NCBI GenBank assembly: GCA_036496025.1
Contig: DASXLW010000094.1
Location: 70,401-134,400, forward strand
Direction: 5' to 3'
DNA from: PALSA-505 sp036496025
Lineage (GTDB): Bacteria; Actinomycetota; Actinomycetes; Streptosporangiales; Streptosporangiaceae
DNA length: 64,000 nt
Of the stretch, positions 35,124 to 44,119 are shown in pieces. Below the pieces are notes generated by a model. The model was given only the letters and a program-made list of their open reading frames with translations. It was not told where the DNA came from and did no database searches. How positions within the stretch are numbered: position 1 is the stretch's first letter; each line of letters opens with the position of its first letter. A program made the translations under genes and the position numbers.

Positions 35124-36155
35124 ATGCCGAAGCGGGCGGAAGCACTGGAGATCGACGTCGGCGGCCGGGCGGTCCGGGTCAGCAACCCGGGCAAGCTCAT
35201 GTTCCCGGGGGCCGGCGTGACCAAGGAAGACCTGGTCCGTTACTACATCGCGGTCGGCGCGGGGATGCTGGCCGCAGTGCGCGATAGGCCGCTCACGCTG
35301 CGCCGGTACCCCGACGGCGTCGACGGCGAGTCCTTCTTCCAGAAGCGGGTGCCCAAGGGCGCTCCCGACTGGCTGCAGACCGTGCAGATCCGCTTCCCGA
35401 GCGGCCGCGCGGCCGACGAAGTCTGCCCGACCGAGGTCGCCGTGCTCGCCTGGGCGGCCAACCTCGGCACGCTGGAATTTCATCCGTGGCCGGTGAGCCG
35501 GGCCGATGTCGAGCACCCGGACCAGCTGCGCGTCGATTTCGACCCGCAGCCGGGCACCTCGTTCCGCGACGCGGCCTCGGTGGCACGAGCGGCTCGCGAG
35601 CTGCTCGCTGAGCTCGGCATGACCGGGTTCGTCAAGACCTCCGGCGGGCGCGGCGTGCACCTGGGCGTGCGGATCGCGCCCGAATGGGACTTCATCCAGG
35701 TCCGGCGCGCGGTGATCGCGCTCGGCCGCGAGCTGGAACGGCGGCTGCCCGCGCTGGTCACGACCTCGTGGTGGAAGGAAGAGCGCGGGGAGCGGATATT
35801 CATCGACTACAACCAGGCGGCCAGGGACCGGACGATCGTGGCCGCCTACTCGGCTCGCGCCGTCCCGGAGGCGACCGTCTCCGCCCCGGTGACCTGGGAA
35901 GAGCTTGACCAGGTGGAACCGGGGGACTTCACCGTGGCGACGATGCCCGCGCGGTACGCGGCCGTCGCCGATCCGCACGCCGGGCTCAACGGGCCGGACG
36001 CGGAGGCGTTCCGCCTCGACCTGCTACTCGAGATGTCGGCCGCCGACGAGCGGGACCGGGATCTGGGCGACCTCCCGTACCCTCCCGACTACCCGAAGAT
36101 GCCGGGCGAGCCGCCCCGGGTCCAGCCCTCCCGCAAGAACCCGCTGAACTGGTGA
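35124..36155 (+). CDS. ligD: Stand-alone LigD-type DNA polymerase/primase domain
   Basis: 343 residues, polymerase domain of the bacterial NHEJ ligase LigD (archaeo-eukaryotic primase fold) without ligase or nuclease domains. Motifs: VSNPGKLMFPG, RYPDGVDGESFFQKR, the metal aspartates in VDFDPQPGT, KTSGGRGVHL, and WWKEERGERIFIDYNQ. These proteins extend and gap-fill broken DNA ends with ribonucleotides. ATG 35124 is chosen because the upstream in-frame ATG at 35106 adds only six residues. No Ku or ligase gene is nearby. Divergent from valS with 48 bases between starts. Confidence 0.9.
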   Translation: MPKRAEALEIDVGGRAVRVSNPGKLMFPGAGVTKEDLVRYYIAVGAGMLAAVRDRPLTLRRYPDGVDGESFFQKRVPKGAPDWLQTVQIRFPSGRAADEVCPTEVAVLAWAANLGTLEFHPWPVSRADVEHPDQLRVDFDPQPGTSFRDAASVARAARELLAELGMTGFVKTSGGRGVHLGVRIAPEWDFIQVRRAVIALGRELERRLPALVTTSWWKEERGERIFIDYNQAARDRTIVAAYSARAVPEATVSAPVTWEELDQVEPGDFTVATMPARYAAVADPHAGLNGPDAEAFRLDLLLEMSAADERDRDLGDLPYPPDYPKMPGEPPRVQPSRKNPLNW

Positions 36156-36163
36156 AACGGCAT

Positions 36164-36188
36164 GGGCCGGGTCATCATGACCCGGCCC
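36164..36188. terminator. Bidirectional terminator hairpin
   Basis: GGGCCGGGTCAT at 36164-36175 is exactly reverse-complemented at 36177-36188 around a single C, giving a GC-rich stem of at least 10 pairs. It lies between the convergent stops of the LigD-type gene and the gene at 36197, the expected place for a two-way terminator. Confidence 0.8.
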
Positions 36189-36196
36189 CCGGGCCG

Positions 36197-36859
36197 CTAC
36201 GCGGCGGGCGAGGTCTCGCCGAAACCGAAGAGATCGCCGAGGCCGTGGCTGACCATGGCCATCGCGCGCTGGACGGTGTCTGGTGGCAGGAGAGCCGTCA
36301 CTATCAGGGTGAACATCACCCCGTAAAACATCAGCAGCCAGTCTTTCCGCCCGACGCGGCGCGCGGCCGCTGCGACTTCATCAAGCCTGACTTCGACTTC
36401 GGAGATCTCCTCGTCTGACAGCGGGTACCGGTCGGCCAGGTAATCCTTGATCTCGCGCAGTTGCCCAGTGATTCGCGACTGCTCCGAAGCGCTGAATGGC
36501 GCATTGTTTGCGGATTCGTATTCGTCGCCGGAGAGAAACTTCTTTTCCCGGCGAAGCTCGGCCCAGAGGTCCGGGACCTTCATGAACTCCTCGACGCTCT
36601 CGGCCCAGACGGTCGCCGAATTTACCACGGCGGACCAGGTCGGTTCGAAAAACTGCTCAGCAGGCTCGTCTCCGATGCTTTTCCTGACCGTGTATCCCTC
36701 ATACTTGTGCAATTGCGCGCTGAAAATGGAGCCGGTTGGGTTGTGGGTCAGCCTGACGTCCTGCTCGTCATCGGCGAAGTCGCAGCGGGCGGGATCGAGG
36801 CCAGCGGTCACGATCTGGTCGTAGAGAGCGTTTCGCTGCTCCTTCGTGAGCGCTCGCAT
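36197..36859 (-). CDS. Orphan protein with C-terminal membrane segment, AT-richer than neighbours
   Basis: 220 residues, no family recognised. It begins MRALTKEQRNALYDQIVTAG, has a charged, probably globular first half, a helical acidic region (SDEEISEVEVRLDEVAAAARRV) and one hydrophobic segment near residues 172-192 (LLMFYGVMFTLIVTALL) close to the C-terminus, so it may be tail-anchored. Base use is clearly less GC-rich than the flanking genes (codons such as TTT, GAA, AAA, ATT are frequent), suggesting recent transfer. It stands alone, with a terminator on one side and a structured intergenic region on the other. N-terminal ATG/RBS: GAGCG only, weak. Confidence 0.7.
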   Translation of the reverse strand: MRALTKEQRNALYDQIVTAGLDPARCDFADDEQDVRLTHNPTGSIFSAQLHKYEGYTVRKSIGDEPAEQFFEPTWSAVVNSATVWAESVEEFMKVPDLWAELRREKKFLSGDEYESANNAPFSASEQSRITGQLREIKDYLADRYPLSDEEISEVEVRLDEVAAAARRVGRKDWLLMFYGVMFTLIVTALLPPDTVQRAMAMVSHGLGDLFGFGETSPAA

Positions 36860-36950
36860 GGCCGGCCCCGTCTCGCTGGTGCGTCTGGTATCAAGCTACC
36901 CAGGCCGCCACGCCAGGACGCGGACGCGGGGGACCTGTCAGCAGAACTAT

Positions 36951-36964
36951 TTACTGAGTAGTAA
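36951..36964. promoter_or_regulatory. Short AT-rich inverted repeat, possible operator
   Basis: TTACT-GAGT-AGTAA at 36951-36964 is a small inverted repeat in an AT-rich patch between the divergent orphan gene (start 36859) and the LAL regulator (start 37108). The position suits a promoter element, but there is no independent support. Confidence 0.3.
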
Positions 36965-36965
36965 T

Positions 36966-37039
36966 CTTGGCCTTGGCCCTCAAGAGCCCCCGGGCCGGGC
37001 CACTCCCCCCCAGGCTCGGCCCGGGTCACAAAGGCCAAG
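36966..37039. repeat. Nested hairpin in the leader of the LAL regulator
   Basis: Outer arms CTTGGCCTT (36966-36974) and AAGGCCAAG (37031-37039) are exact reverse complements. Inner arms CCCGGGCCGGGCC (36989-37001) and GGCTCGGCCCGGG (37013-37025) pair at 12 of 13 positions around an 11-base loop. Together they can form a long, very stable stem 70 bases before the regulator start. It may be a terminator for upstream transcription or a structured leader. Confidence 0.6.
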
Positions 37040-37107
37040 CCCGCGTAATGGAACCGTAAGGTTCTGGTGCTAGAGGGACGCACCGCGGGCTGGCGCGGAG
37101 TGGGGGA

Positions 37108-40100
37108 ATGTCCGAGCCGGATGAGATAATCGTGGTCATGCAGCAGGACACATGCGGACCCATGGTTGGCCGTGCCATGGAGCTTGCCCGGCTGCTGGGC
37201 CTGCTCGATTCGGTGGCCGGGGGAGAAGCGGCGGTCGCCCTGGTCAGCGGGGACGCGGGAGTCGGCAAGACGCGGCTGGTGACCGAGCTGGTGGGGCGGG
37301 CCAGGGAGCGTGGCTTCTGCGTGCTGGCCGGGCGCTGCGCCGAGCTCGGCGACAGCGTGCCGTACCTGCCGCTCGCCGACGCGCTGCGCAGCGTCACGGG
37401 CGAGGCCGCGTCCCGGGTGGCCGAGCTGGTCGCGGACCGGCCGGTGCTCGGCCGCCTGCTGCCCGATCACGGGCCAGGGACCCCGACCGCCGGTGACGGC
37501 TGGGAGCTGGCCCGCCAGCAGCTGTTCGGGGCGGTGCTCGGCCTGCTCACCGAGCTGGCGGAGACGAACCCGGTGCTGCTCGTCCTCGAGGACCTGCACT
37601 GGGCCGACCGGTCCACGCGTGACCTGGTCACGTTCCTGTCCCGGGTACTGCACCGCGAGCAGGTAGCCGTGCTCGGCAGCTACCGCACCGATGACCTGCA
37701 CCGTCGGCACCCGCTGCGTCCGGTGGTCGCGGAGCTGCTCAGGCTGCCGCACGTTACCCCGGTCGACCTCGGCCCGCTGGACCCGGCGTCGCTAGCGGCG
37801 CACATCGCCACGGTCGCGGAGCTGAGCGGTCGGCGGGGCGTGCTCGATGCCACGGAGCTGATCAGGATCGTGGACCGGGCCGAGGGCAACGCCTACTACG
37901 CCGAGGAGCTGCTGGCCGCGTCAGAGGGCGACGAGGAGCTGCCGGCCGGCTTGGCCGCGGTCCTCATGACCCGGGTGGAGCAGCTGTCGGGCGCCGCCCA
38001 GCAGGCGCTGCGCGCCGCCGCGGTCAGCGGCCGCCGGGTGGACGATGAGCTGGTGATGGCGGCGTCGGGACTGTCGGCTCCGGAGTACGAGGAGGCCATC
38101 CGCGAGGCCGTGGCCCACCAGTTGCTGGCCCCCGACGGCCAGGAAGGGTACATGTTCCGGCACGCGCTGCTCAGGGAGGCGATCTACGCCGACCTGCTGC
38201 CCGGCGAGCGGACCAGGCTGCACGCGACGCTGGCCAGCCTGCTGTCCGATGAGGGGCGTCTGGACTCTGTGCCAGGGTCGGCCGCGGAGCTGGCTCACCA
38301 CTGCCTGGCCAGCCACGACATCAGCGGAGCGTTCGCCGCGTCGGTCCGGGCCGGGAAGGAGGCCGAGCGGCTGGCGGCGCCCGCCGAGGCGCACCGGCAC
38401 TACGACCAGGCGCTGGCCCTGTGGGACCGGGTGGACGGGCCGGAGAAGCTGGGCGGGATGGACCGCGTCCGGCTGGCCCTGCGGTCCGCGACCAACGCCG
38501 CCGCTGGCGGCGACATCCCGCGGGCCGTGGCCCAGCTCCGCCGGGTCAGCAAGGCGCTCGGCGAGATTGAGGTCGATCCGGACCTGGTCTGCCGGGTCAA
38601 CGAGCGGCTCGCGTTCTACCTGCTGCAGCTCGAGATGGAAATCGAGGCCGCCGCGGCCGCCCGGGCGGCCATCGACGCCCTGCCGCCGGAGCCGCCGACC
38701 TGGGAGCGGGCGCGGGCCATGGCCACCTACGCCAATGTGCTGCTGCTGTTCTCCGACAACGAGCGGACCCGCGAGCAGGCCGAGTGCGCACTGCAGGCGG
38801 CCCGGGCGGCCGAGGCCCCGTGGGTCGAGGCCGATGCCCTGGTGACACTGGGCCAGGTCAGCGAGCGGATCGGGCACATCGAGGAGATGCTCGAGCAATT
38901 CGCCGCCGCGCACCGGCAGGCGGGGCAGGCCGGAGTGCTCGGCGTGGAGCTGCGGGCCGCGTTCCAGCTGGCCCGGGTGCTGCTGGAGCGGGGCGACCTG
39001 ACCGAGTCGGCGCTGATCGCGCACCAGGGATTCAGCCGGGCGGAGAAGGCGGGGCTCGCCCGCGCGCCGTACGGCACCGACCTGCAGTACCTGCACTACC
39101 TCGCGCACTACGGCGATGGCGACTGGAATCACGCGCAGGAGCTCGCCGACGGGTTCAGCGTCCGGCCCGCGACCAACCCGGAGGCCGAGCTTTCCGCGAT
39201 GGCGCTGTTCATCGACGTGGCCAGGGGACACGACGACGTGATCGCCGAGCGCCGCAGGTGGCTGGAGCCGTTCTGGCCGCAGGCCGAGTTCGCCGAGTAC
39301 ACCGGCCGCGGGCTGCTTGCTGAGCACGCGCTCTGGCAAGGCGACGCGGAGACCGCGCTGGCGGAGATCGACGCGGCGCTCAAGGCCGAGGCGGACGAGT
39401 CAGAGGATTACGGGCCGCCGGTCATCCGGCTGGCCGCGATTGGGCTGAGCGCCCGGGCGGACCGGGCCGTGCGCGCTCGGGGGACCGGCGACGAGGACGC
39501 CGCGCAGACCGAGGTCGCCGCGGCCGCCGAGCTCATCGAGGTCGCCCGGGTGGGAGCGGAGAACCGGCGCAGGCCCAAGGCGATCCTTGGGGTGGAGGGC
39601 CGGGCCTGGCTGGCCCGGGCCGAGGCGGAGTGGCGCCGCGCCACCGGCGACAACTCGGCGCAGGCGTGGGAGATCGTGGTTGACACCTTCGACCCGGATT
39701 TCGTGTACGACGCCGCGCGAGCCAGGTGGCGCCTGGCCGAGGCACTCGCCGAAGCCGGGCGGCGCGACGACGCGCAGCGCGAATGGGACAAGGCGGCGCG
39801 AGTCGCCGGCCAGCTCGGCGCGGTACCGCTGCGGACGGCGCTCCATGACCTGGCGCGCCGGGCCAGGCTCGGCCACGGACCGTCGCCCGGCTGGGCCGAC
39901 GGGCGGCCGGGCAGGCTGGCCGGCCTGACCAGCCGCGAGCGGGAGGTGCTGCGGCTGATCGTGGCCGGGCGCAGCAATCGGGAGATCGGCGCCGCGCTGT
40001 TCATCGCGCCCAAGACGGCCAGCGTGCACGTGTCGAACATCCTGGCCAAGCTGGGCGCGGCCAGCCGCACCGAGGCGGCGGCCATCGCCCATGACGAGGG

Positions 40101-40134
40101 CCTGACCGCGAGCCCCAGCATGACGGGCAGCTGA
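37108..40134 (+). CDS. LuxR family regulator of the LAL type with AAA ATPase domain
   Basis: 1008 residues. Domain order: N-terminal AAA-type ATPase with Walker A GDAGVGKT (residues 48-55) and Walker B LLVLEDLHWAD, a long helical repeat (tetratricopeptide-like) middle section from about residue 340 to 900, and a C-terminal LuxR helix-turn-helix (LTSREREVLRLIVAGRSNREIG, then HVSNILAKLGAASRTEAA). LAL proteins of actinomycetes control secondary metabolism or carbon use in response to nucleotides or sugars. GGGGGA precedes the ATG; a second ATG at 37138 is possible. No adjacent target cluster is obvious; the LLM oxidoreductase is convergent. Confidence 0.9.
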   Translation: MSEPDEIIVVMQQDTCGPMVGRAMELARLLGLLDSVAGGEAAVALVSGDAGVGKTRLVTELVGRARERGFCVLAGRCAELGDSVPYLPLADALRSVTGEAASRVAELVADRPVLGRLLPDHGPGTPTAGDGWELARQQLFGAVLGLLTELAETNPVLLVLEDLHWADRSTRDLVTFLSRVLHREQVAVLGSYRTDDLHRRHPLRPVVAELLRLPHVTPVDLGPLDPASLAAHIATVAELSGRRGVLDATELIRIVDRAEGNAYYAEELLAASEGDEELPAGLAAVLMTRVEQLSGAAQQALRAAAVSGRRVDDELVMAASGLSAPEYEEAIREAVAHQLLAPDGQEGYMFRHALLREAIYADLLPGERTRLHATLASLLSDEGRLDSVPGSAAELAHHCLASHDISGAFAASVRAGKEAERLAAPAEAHRHYDQALALWDRVDGPEKLGGMDRVRLALRSATNAAAGGDIPRAVAQLRRVSKALGEIEVDPDLVCRVNERLAFYLLQLEMEIEAAAAARAAIDALPPEPPTWERARAMATYANVLLLFSDNERTREQAECALQAARAAEAPWVEADALVTLGQVSERIGHIEEMLEQFAAAHRQAGQAGVLGVELRAAFQLARVLLERGDLTESALIAHQGFSRAEKAGLARAPYGTDLQYLHYLAHYGDGDWNHAQELADGFSVRPATNPEAELSAMALFIDVARGHDDVIAERRRWLEPFWPQAEFAEYTGRGLLAEHALWQGDAETALAEIDAALKAEADESEDYGPPVIRLAAIGLSARADRAVRARGTGDEDAAQTEVAAAAELIEVARVGAENRRRPKAILGVEGRAWLARAEAEWRRATGDNSAQAWEIVVDTFDPDFVYDAARARWRLAEALAEAGRRDDAQREWDKAARVAGQLGAVPLRTALHDLARRARLGHGPSPGWADGRPGRLAGLTSREREVLRLIVAGRSNREIGAALFIAPKTASVHVSNILAKLGAASRTEAAAIAHDEGLTASPSMTGS

Positions 40135-40167
40135 CTCTCGCGCGGCTGACCGCCCGGGCCTGACCCG

Positions 40168-41085
40168 TCACCGGTCTGGGGCGAGGGCGTCGAGGATCTC
40201 GCCCGCCCGCGCCGCGGCCGCGGCCGGGTCGGCGTCCGGCGAGCCGATCTGGGGATCCCAGTTGAGGTCGTAGAAGATCTCGGTCACGCCGTGGTCGGCG
40301 AGCCAGGCGGTATCGGCGCGGATCTGCTCGTAGGAGCCGGACAGCAGCCTCCGGCCACCGTCGCCGGAGGCCTCCGCGCCCGCCCGGACCACGCCGCGGC
40401 AGATGATCCTGATCGCGCCGGGGTCACGCCCGGCATCCCGGGCCGCCGAGCGGACGACTTCGATGCCGTCCTCGATGCGGGACAGGTCGGTCCGACTGGA
40501 CGTGACCCACCCGTCGGCCAGCCGGCCGGCCCGCTCCAGCGCGGGCCGGGCAGACCCGCCGAGCAGCACGGGCGGGCCGCCGGGCTGAACCGGGCTGGGA
40601 TCGGCACAGCCCGCGGGCACGGAGTAGAACTCGCCGCTGAACCGGCTCACCCCGCCGGCCCACAGGGCGCGCAGCACCGCGATGTACTCCTCGGTGCGAG
40701 CGCCGCGGCCCCGCATGGAGGCCCCGGTCGCCTCGAATTCCTCCGGCATCCAGCCGATGCCGAGTCCCAGCTCGTGCCGGCCGCCGGACAGGACGTCTAC
40801 CGTGGCCGCCTGCTTGGCGAGCACCGTGGGCGACATGAACGGGAAGTTCACCACCGCGACGCCGAGCCTGATCCGGGACGTGCCGGCCGCGGCGAAGCCC
40901 AGCGCGATCATCGGGTCGAGCACGCTGTAGTAGACGGGCTCCAGGGCGGATCCCACCGGGACGAGCAATCGCTGGAAGGCCCACAGAGAGTCGTACCCCG
41001 CCTGCTCGGCCCGGGCGGCGAAGGCGGCCAGGTTCCCGGGAGTCGCCCAGGCGCCGGAAACGGGGGCGCCGAAACCGATCTTCAT
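40168..41085 (-). CDS. LLM-class (luciferase-like) F420-dependent oxidoreductase
   Basis: 305 residues from the ATG at 41085 (MKIGFGAPVSGAW). The TIM-barrel luciferase-like family is seen in AARAEQAGYDSLWAFQRL, TSRIRLGVAVVNFPFMSPTVLAKQAATVDVLSGGRHELGLGIGW (in parts) and PPVLLGGSARPALERAGRLADGWV. Such proteins use reduced F420 or FMN to act on diverse substrates; actinomycetes hold dozens. The in-frame upstream ATG at 41154 adds unconserved sequence. It is on the same strand as the hypothetical gene 94 bases upstream. Substrate unknown. Confidence 0.88.
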   Translation of the reverse strand: MKIGFGAPVSGAWATPGNLAAFAARAEQAGYDSLWAFQRLLVPVGSALEPVYYSVLDPMIALGFAAAGTSRIRLGVAVVNFPFMSPTVLAKQAATVDVLSGGRHELGLGIGWMPEEFEATGASMRGRGARTEEYIAVLRALWAGGVSRFSGEFYSVPAGCADPSPVQPGGPPVLLGGSARPALERAGRLADGWVTSSRTDLSRIEDGIEVVRSAARDAGRDPGAIRIICRGVVRAGAEASGDGGRRLLSGSYEQIRADTAWLADHGVTEIFYDLNWDPQIGSPDADPAAAAARAGEILDALAPDR

Positions 41086-41178
41086 GGCGCCCAGCCTAGT
41101 GGTCTGTGAGCGGGGGCCCTTGGAGCCTTGCAGCCCAAGAAGGCTCCCCGTCACGGACCAGTGCCGGGGCGACCCCGG

Positions 41179-41847
41179 CTAGTGGGGGTCGGACGCCTCG
41201 TCTGCGGCGGGCGGGCCGGCGCCCGGCGGCGGTGGGCCGCTGTCCAGCGGCGGCAGCTTGTACAGCCGGTCCAGGCTGAGCTGCTGCGCATCCGCCAGCA
41301 CGGTGTCCTGCTGCTTCTGCGCTTTCTCGGCGGTCTGCTTGGCCAGTTCCGAGGCCAGGCCGCCCAGTTGCCGTACGCCGGTGTCGTCCACCAGCACGCG
41401 ACTGGTGGCCATGATCGCGATCCCCTCGACCTGGCGCTTGTCCCGGTCAGGCGGGGACAGCGCGGCCCCGATCTTCGCCGCATCGAAGGGGTTCGACGCG
41501 TGCTTGGTCAGCTTGTCGCGCTCAGCGAGCACCCACTGGTGGTACTTCATCACCTCGCCCTGTAGCGGCAGGCTGCGCACGTCCTCGGTGGCAAGGCCGA
41601 ATCGCTTTCCCTGGCCGAAGCAGCGGGCGTAGGCGACCAGGGCCGCCGACCAGAGCGCGTTCGGCACCACCGCGTCCCGGGTGATCTCGGGCTTGGCCAG
41701 CTCGGTCAGCAGCCGCTTGCAGCACTCCATCACGAACTGGAGATCCTGGATGATCACGGCCTGGTCGGCGAGCAGCTGCGCCGATGGCACGTCAAGGGCC
41801 ACCGTCAGCGTCCCGGCCGCCGGCGCAGTCCCCTCCGTCTCGCCCAT
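41179..41847 (-). CDS. Hypothetical protein
   Basis: 222 residues from the ATG at 41847 (MGETEGTAPAAG); the frame also opens 51 bases further upstream. No family is recognised. The middle is helical with LLADQAVIIQDLQFVMECCKR, two cysteines in tandem, and QGKRFGLATEDV; a lysine/glutamine-rich helix (ELAKQTAEKAQKQQDTVLADAQ) suggests a coiled coil, and the C-terminus is a Pro/Gly tail. No signal peptide or membrane segment. Divergent from the DinB-like gene with 98 bases between starts. Confidence 0.65.
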   Translation of the reverse strand: MGETEGTAPAAGTLTVALDVPSAQLLADQAVIIQDLQFVMECCKRLLTELAKPEITRDAVVPNALWSAALVAYARCFGQGKRFGLATEDVRSLPLQGEVMKYHQWVLAERDKLTKHASNPFDAAKIGAALSPPDRDKRQVEGIAIMATSRVLVDDTGVRQLGGLASELAKQTAEKAQKQQDTVLADAQQLSLDRLYKLPPLDSGPPPPGAGPPAADEASDPH

Positions 41848-41945
41848 GGCTCGATGATCACATGGGCGCAGCTCGCGTCTCGTCTCACATAGTGACAAGT
41901 CGCGTGGAACAGTTGGTACTGGGTCATTCAGGAGGGCAGGAACCG

Positions 41946-42734
41946 ATGAAGTCCAGCGCCCGCGTGTGGATCGCCGCCCTGCGCGGCTCGCAGCAGCGGC
42001 TCGCCGCCCTCGTTGGCTCGCTCATTCCCGAGCAGCTGCACGCCCCCTCCTACGACGCCGGCTGGACGATCGCTCAGGTGCTGGCGCACATCGGCGCCCA
42101 GGCGGAGATCGGGCAGCAGGCGCTGGCCGCCGCGCTGTCCGGCCGCGAGCCGTTCGGGACGGACGGATTCCAGGCCATCCGGGCGGTCTGGAACGCTCGC
42201 GATCCCGGCCAGCAGGCGGTCGAATGCCTGGTCAACGACCGGGAGCACGTGCGCCGTCTCGAGCAGGCCAGCGACGAGCAGCTCGCCGGGATCCGGCTGA
42301 AGATCATCGGCACCGAGTACGACGCGGTCGGCCTGGTGTGGCTGCGGCTGGGCGAGCACGCGCTGCATTCGTGGGACATCGCGGTCAGCCTCGACCCGGC
42401 CTCGGTCGTCGCTCCGCAGTCGGTGGCGCTGCTGGTCGACTGGGCTCCGCAGGTAGCCGCGTGCAGCGGGAGGCCGCCGGGCGTGCCCTACCGGGTCGGC
42501 ATCCAGACCACGGATCCGGAGCGGGAGTTCCGGCTCGACGTGACGGACACCATCTCGATGCCCGCGGCGCGCGGCCGGTTCGCCGACGAGGGCGTCCCCA
42601 CGCTCCGGATGCCGGCCGAGGCGCTGCTGCGCCTGGTGTACGGACGGCTCGACCCCCTGCACACGCCGCCGGTGCAGGTCCTGTCCGGCCGGGTCGAGCT
42701 GGACCTGCTGCGCCAGACCTTTCCCGGATTCTAA
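41946..42734 (+). CDS. DinB/MDMPI-type protein (maleylpyruvate isomerase family)
   Basis: 262 residues. The N-terminal half is a DinB four-helix bundle of the mycothiol-dependent maleylpyruvate isomerase type: metal-binding histidines are in LAHIGAQAEIG and in LRLGEHALHSWDIAV. The C-terminal half matches the extension found in the same family. AGGAGGG precedes the ATG at 41946; the open frame extends upstream but without homology. Such proteins use mycothiol or other thiols, or act as unknown metal-dependent transferases. Convergent with the D-amino-acid oxidase. Confidence 0.82.
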   Translation: MKSSARVWIAALRGSQQRLAALVGSLIPEQLHAPSYDAGWTIAQVLAHIGAQAEIGQQALAAALSGREPFGTDGFQAIRAVWNARDPGQQAVECLVNDREHVRRLEQASDEQLAGIRLKIIGTEYDAVGLVWLRLGEHALHSWDIAVSLDPASVVAPQSVALLVDWAPQVAACSGRPPGVPYRVGIQTTDPEREFRLDVTDTISMPAARGRFADEGVPTLRMPAEALLRLVYGRLDPLHTPPVQVLSGRVELDLLRQTFPGF

Positions 42735-42760
42735 GAGCGGTTTCCAGGCATGCTCTCAAG

Positions 42761-43726
42761 TCAGGCCCGGCTCAGGACCTGCTCGGTGATGTCCCGGGCG
42801 CAGCCCCACGACAGCGTGACACCTGCCCCGCCGTGGCCGTAGTTGTGCACCAGCAGGCGGCCCGGGCCGAGCCGCTCGCAATCGAGCCGTACCCGGGGAC
42901 GGACCGGCCGCAGGCCGACCCGCTGCGCCACGATCTCGGCTCCTGCCAGCCGCGGGTCCACCGCGGTGCAGTCGGCCAGGATGCGCCGGGTGACCGCGGG
43001 ATCGGGGTCCAGGTTCCAGTCGCCGGGCTGCTCCGTGCCGCCAAGCAGCACCGTTTCGCCGTGCGGGAACATGTAGACGAGCTCCGCGGTCGCGTCGGGC
43101 TGCCCGATGAAGAAGTCGGTGATACCCGGGTTCGTCACGATGACCGCCTGCCCTCGGACCGGGACCAGATCGCGATCGGGGACGAGGTCACGGGCCCCGA
43201 TCCCGGTGCAGTTGACCACGACGGGGGCATCGGCGGCCGCCTCCGCGAGCGAGTCGACGGCGGCCATCTGCACTTCCCCGCCGCTGCCGGTGAAACGGTT
43301 CAGCAGGTAACCGAGGTAGACCGTCATGGTCAGCACCGGCGCGGTGTACTGCCAGCCTTCGACGAACCCGCCGGGCAGCTCCGCGGGGGAGCAGCGCCGG
43401 AAAGCCGGCATCAGCGCCGACCAGCCGGGCGGCTCGGCCGGGTGGCGCCAGGCTTCGGTGCCTCGTGCCATCCGGACCCCGGTATCGGGCTGGCCGGCCA
43501 GGTCGCACAGCGTGTCCAGGCCCGCGCTGCTCCACGCGGCCACCCGCCCGCTCTCCTCGACCAGGTGCGGCCCCCAGATCGCCCCGGCCGCCGCCGAGGT
43601 CGTGCCGAGCGGCAGCCGGGCGGCCCGGACCGTGACCACAAGACCGGCCTCGGCCAGGCAGATCGCGGTGGTCAGGCCGCATACTCCCGCCCCGATCACC
43701 AGGGCATCGGGTTGGCGGCCGCTCAC
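42761..43726 (-). CDS. D-amino-acid oxidase (FAD-dependent)
   Basis: 321 residues, standard for bacterial DAAO. FAD-binding GAGVCGLTTAICLAEAG at the N-terminus, SAAAGAIWGPHL, RGQAVIVTNPG, the substrate arginine region VGLRPVRPRVRLD, and the C-terminal signature HNYGHGGAGVTLSWGCA. It oxidises neutral D-amino acids to imino acids with release of hydrogen peroxide. GTG start at 43726. The VOC gene lies 21 bases upstream of it on the same strand. Confidence 0.9.
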   Translation of the reverse strand: MSGRQPDALVIGAGVCGLTTAICLAEAGLVVTVRAARLPLGTTSAAAGAIWGPHLVEESGRVAAWSSAGLDTLCDLAGQPDTGVRMARGTEAWRHPAEPPGWSALMPAFRRCSPAELPGGFVEGWQYTAPVLTMTVYLGYLLNRFTGSGGEVQMAAVDSLAEAAADAPVVVNCTGIGARDLVPDRDLVPVRGQAVIVTNPGITDFFIGQPDATAELVYMFPHGETVLLGGTEQPGDWNLDPDPAVTRRILADCTAVDPRLAGAEIVAQRVGLRPVRPRVRLDCERLGPGRLLVHNYGHGGAGVTLSWGCARDITEQVLSRA

Positions 43727-43747
43727 CGGGGCACGGTACCAGGCGCG

Positions 43748-44119
43748 TCAGCCCTCCTGCTTGACGCAGATGCAGAACGGGTGGCCGGCCGGGTCGACCA
43801 GCACCCGCCAGCGGTCGGCGCCGGGCTGGTGGTCCGGCTTGGCCGCCCCGGCGTCCAGGCAGGCTGCCTCGGCCTGGTCGAGGTCCGCGACGTAGAAGTC
43901 GAGGTGGAACTGCTTCGGCGCGCCCGGATCCGGCCAGCGCGGCGGGGTGTAGCCATCGATGCGGCCGAAGCCGACGGACAGCGATCCGTCGCCGATCATC
44001 GCGTAGTCCTGCTCGCTGTGCAGGATCTCCCAGCCCAGGATCTGGTGGTAGAAGGCGGCTAGCTCGCGCGGGTCGCCGCAGTCGATGCTGACCATGGCGA
44101 GGCTGGCGGGTGCGGTCAT
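43748..44119 (-). CDS. VOC family (glyoxalase/bleomycin-resistance fold) protein
   Basis: 123 residues with two babbab repeats: VSIDCGDPRELAAFYHQILGW, then FHLDFYVADLDQAEAACLDAGA and DPAGHPFCICV. Candidate metal ligands include His72 and Glu or His in the tail, but metal use is uncertain. The family includes glyoxalases, dioxygenases and antibiotic-binding proteins. ATG at 44119 with AAGGA upstream. The VOC and D-amino-acid oxidase genes probably share a transcript. Function unknown. Confidence 0.85.
   Translation of the reverse strand: MTAPASLAMVSIDCGDPRELAAFYHQILGWEILHSEQDYAMIGDGSLSVGFGRIDGYTPPRWPDPGAPKQFHLDFYVADLDQAEAACLDAGAAKPDHQPGADRWRVLVDPAGHPFCICVKQEG

Noticed and set aside
32567..35287. 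A 906-codon open frame on the plus strand
   Set aside because: It is antisense to valS, which carries clear synthetase motifs; the plus-strand translation is low-complexity and matches nothing recognisable.
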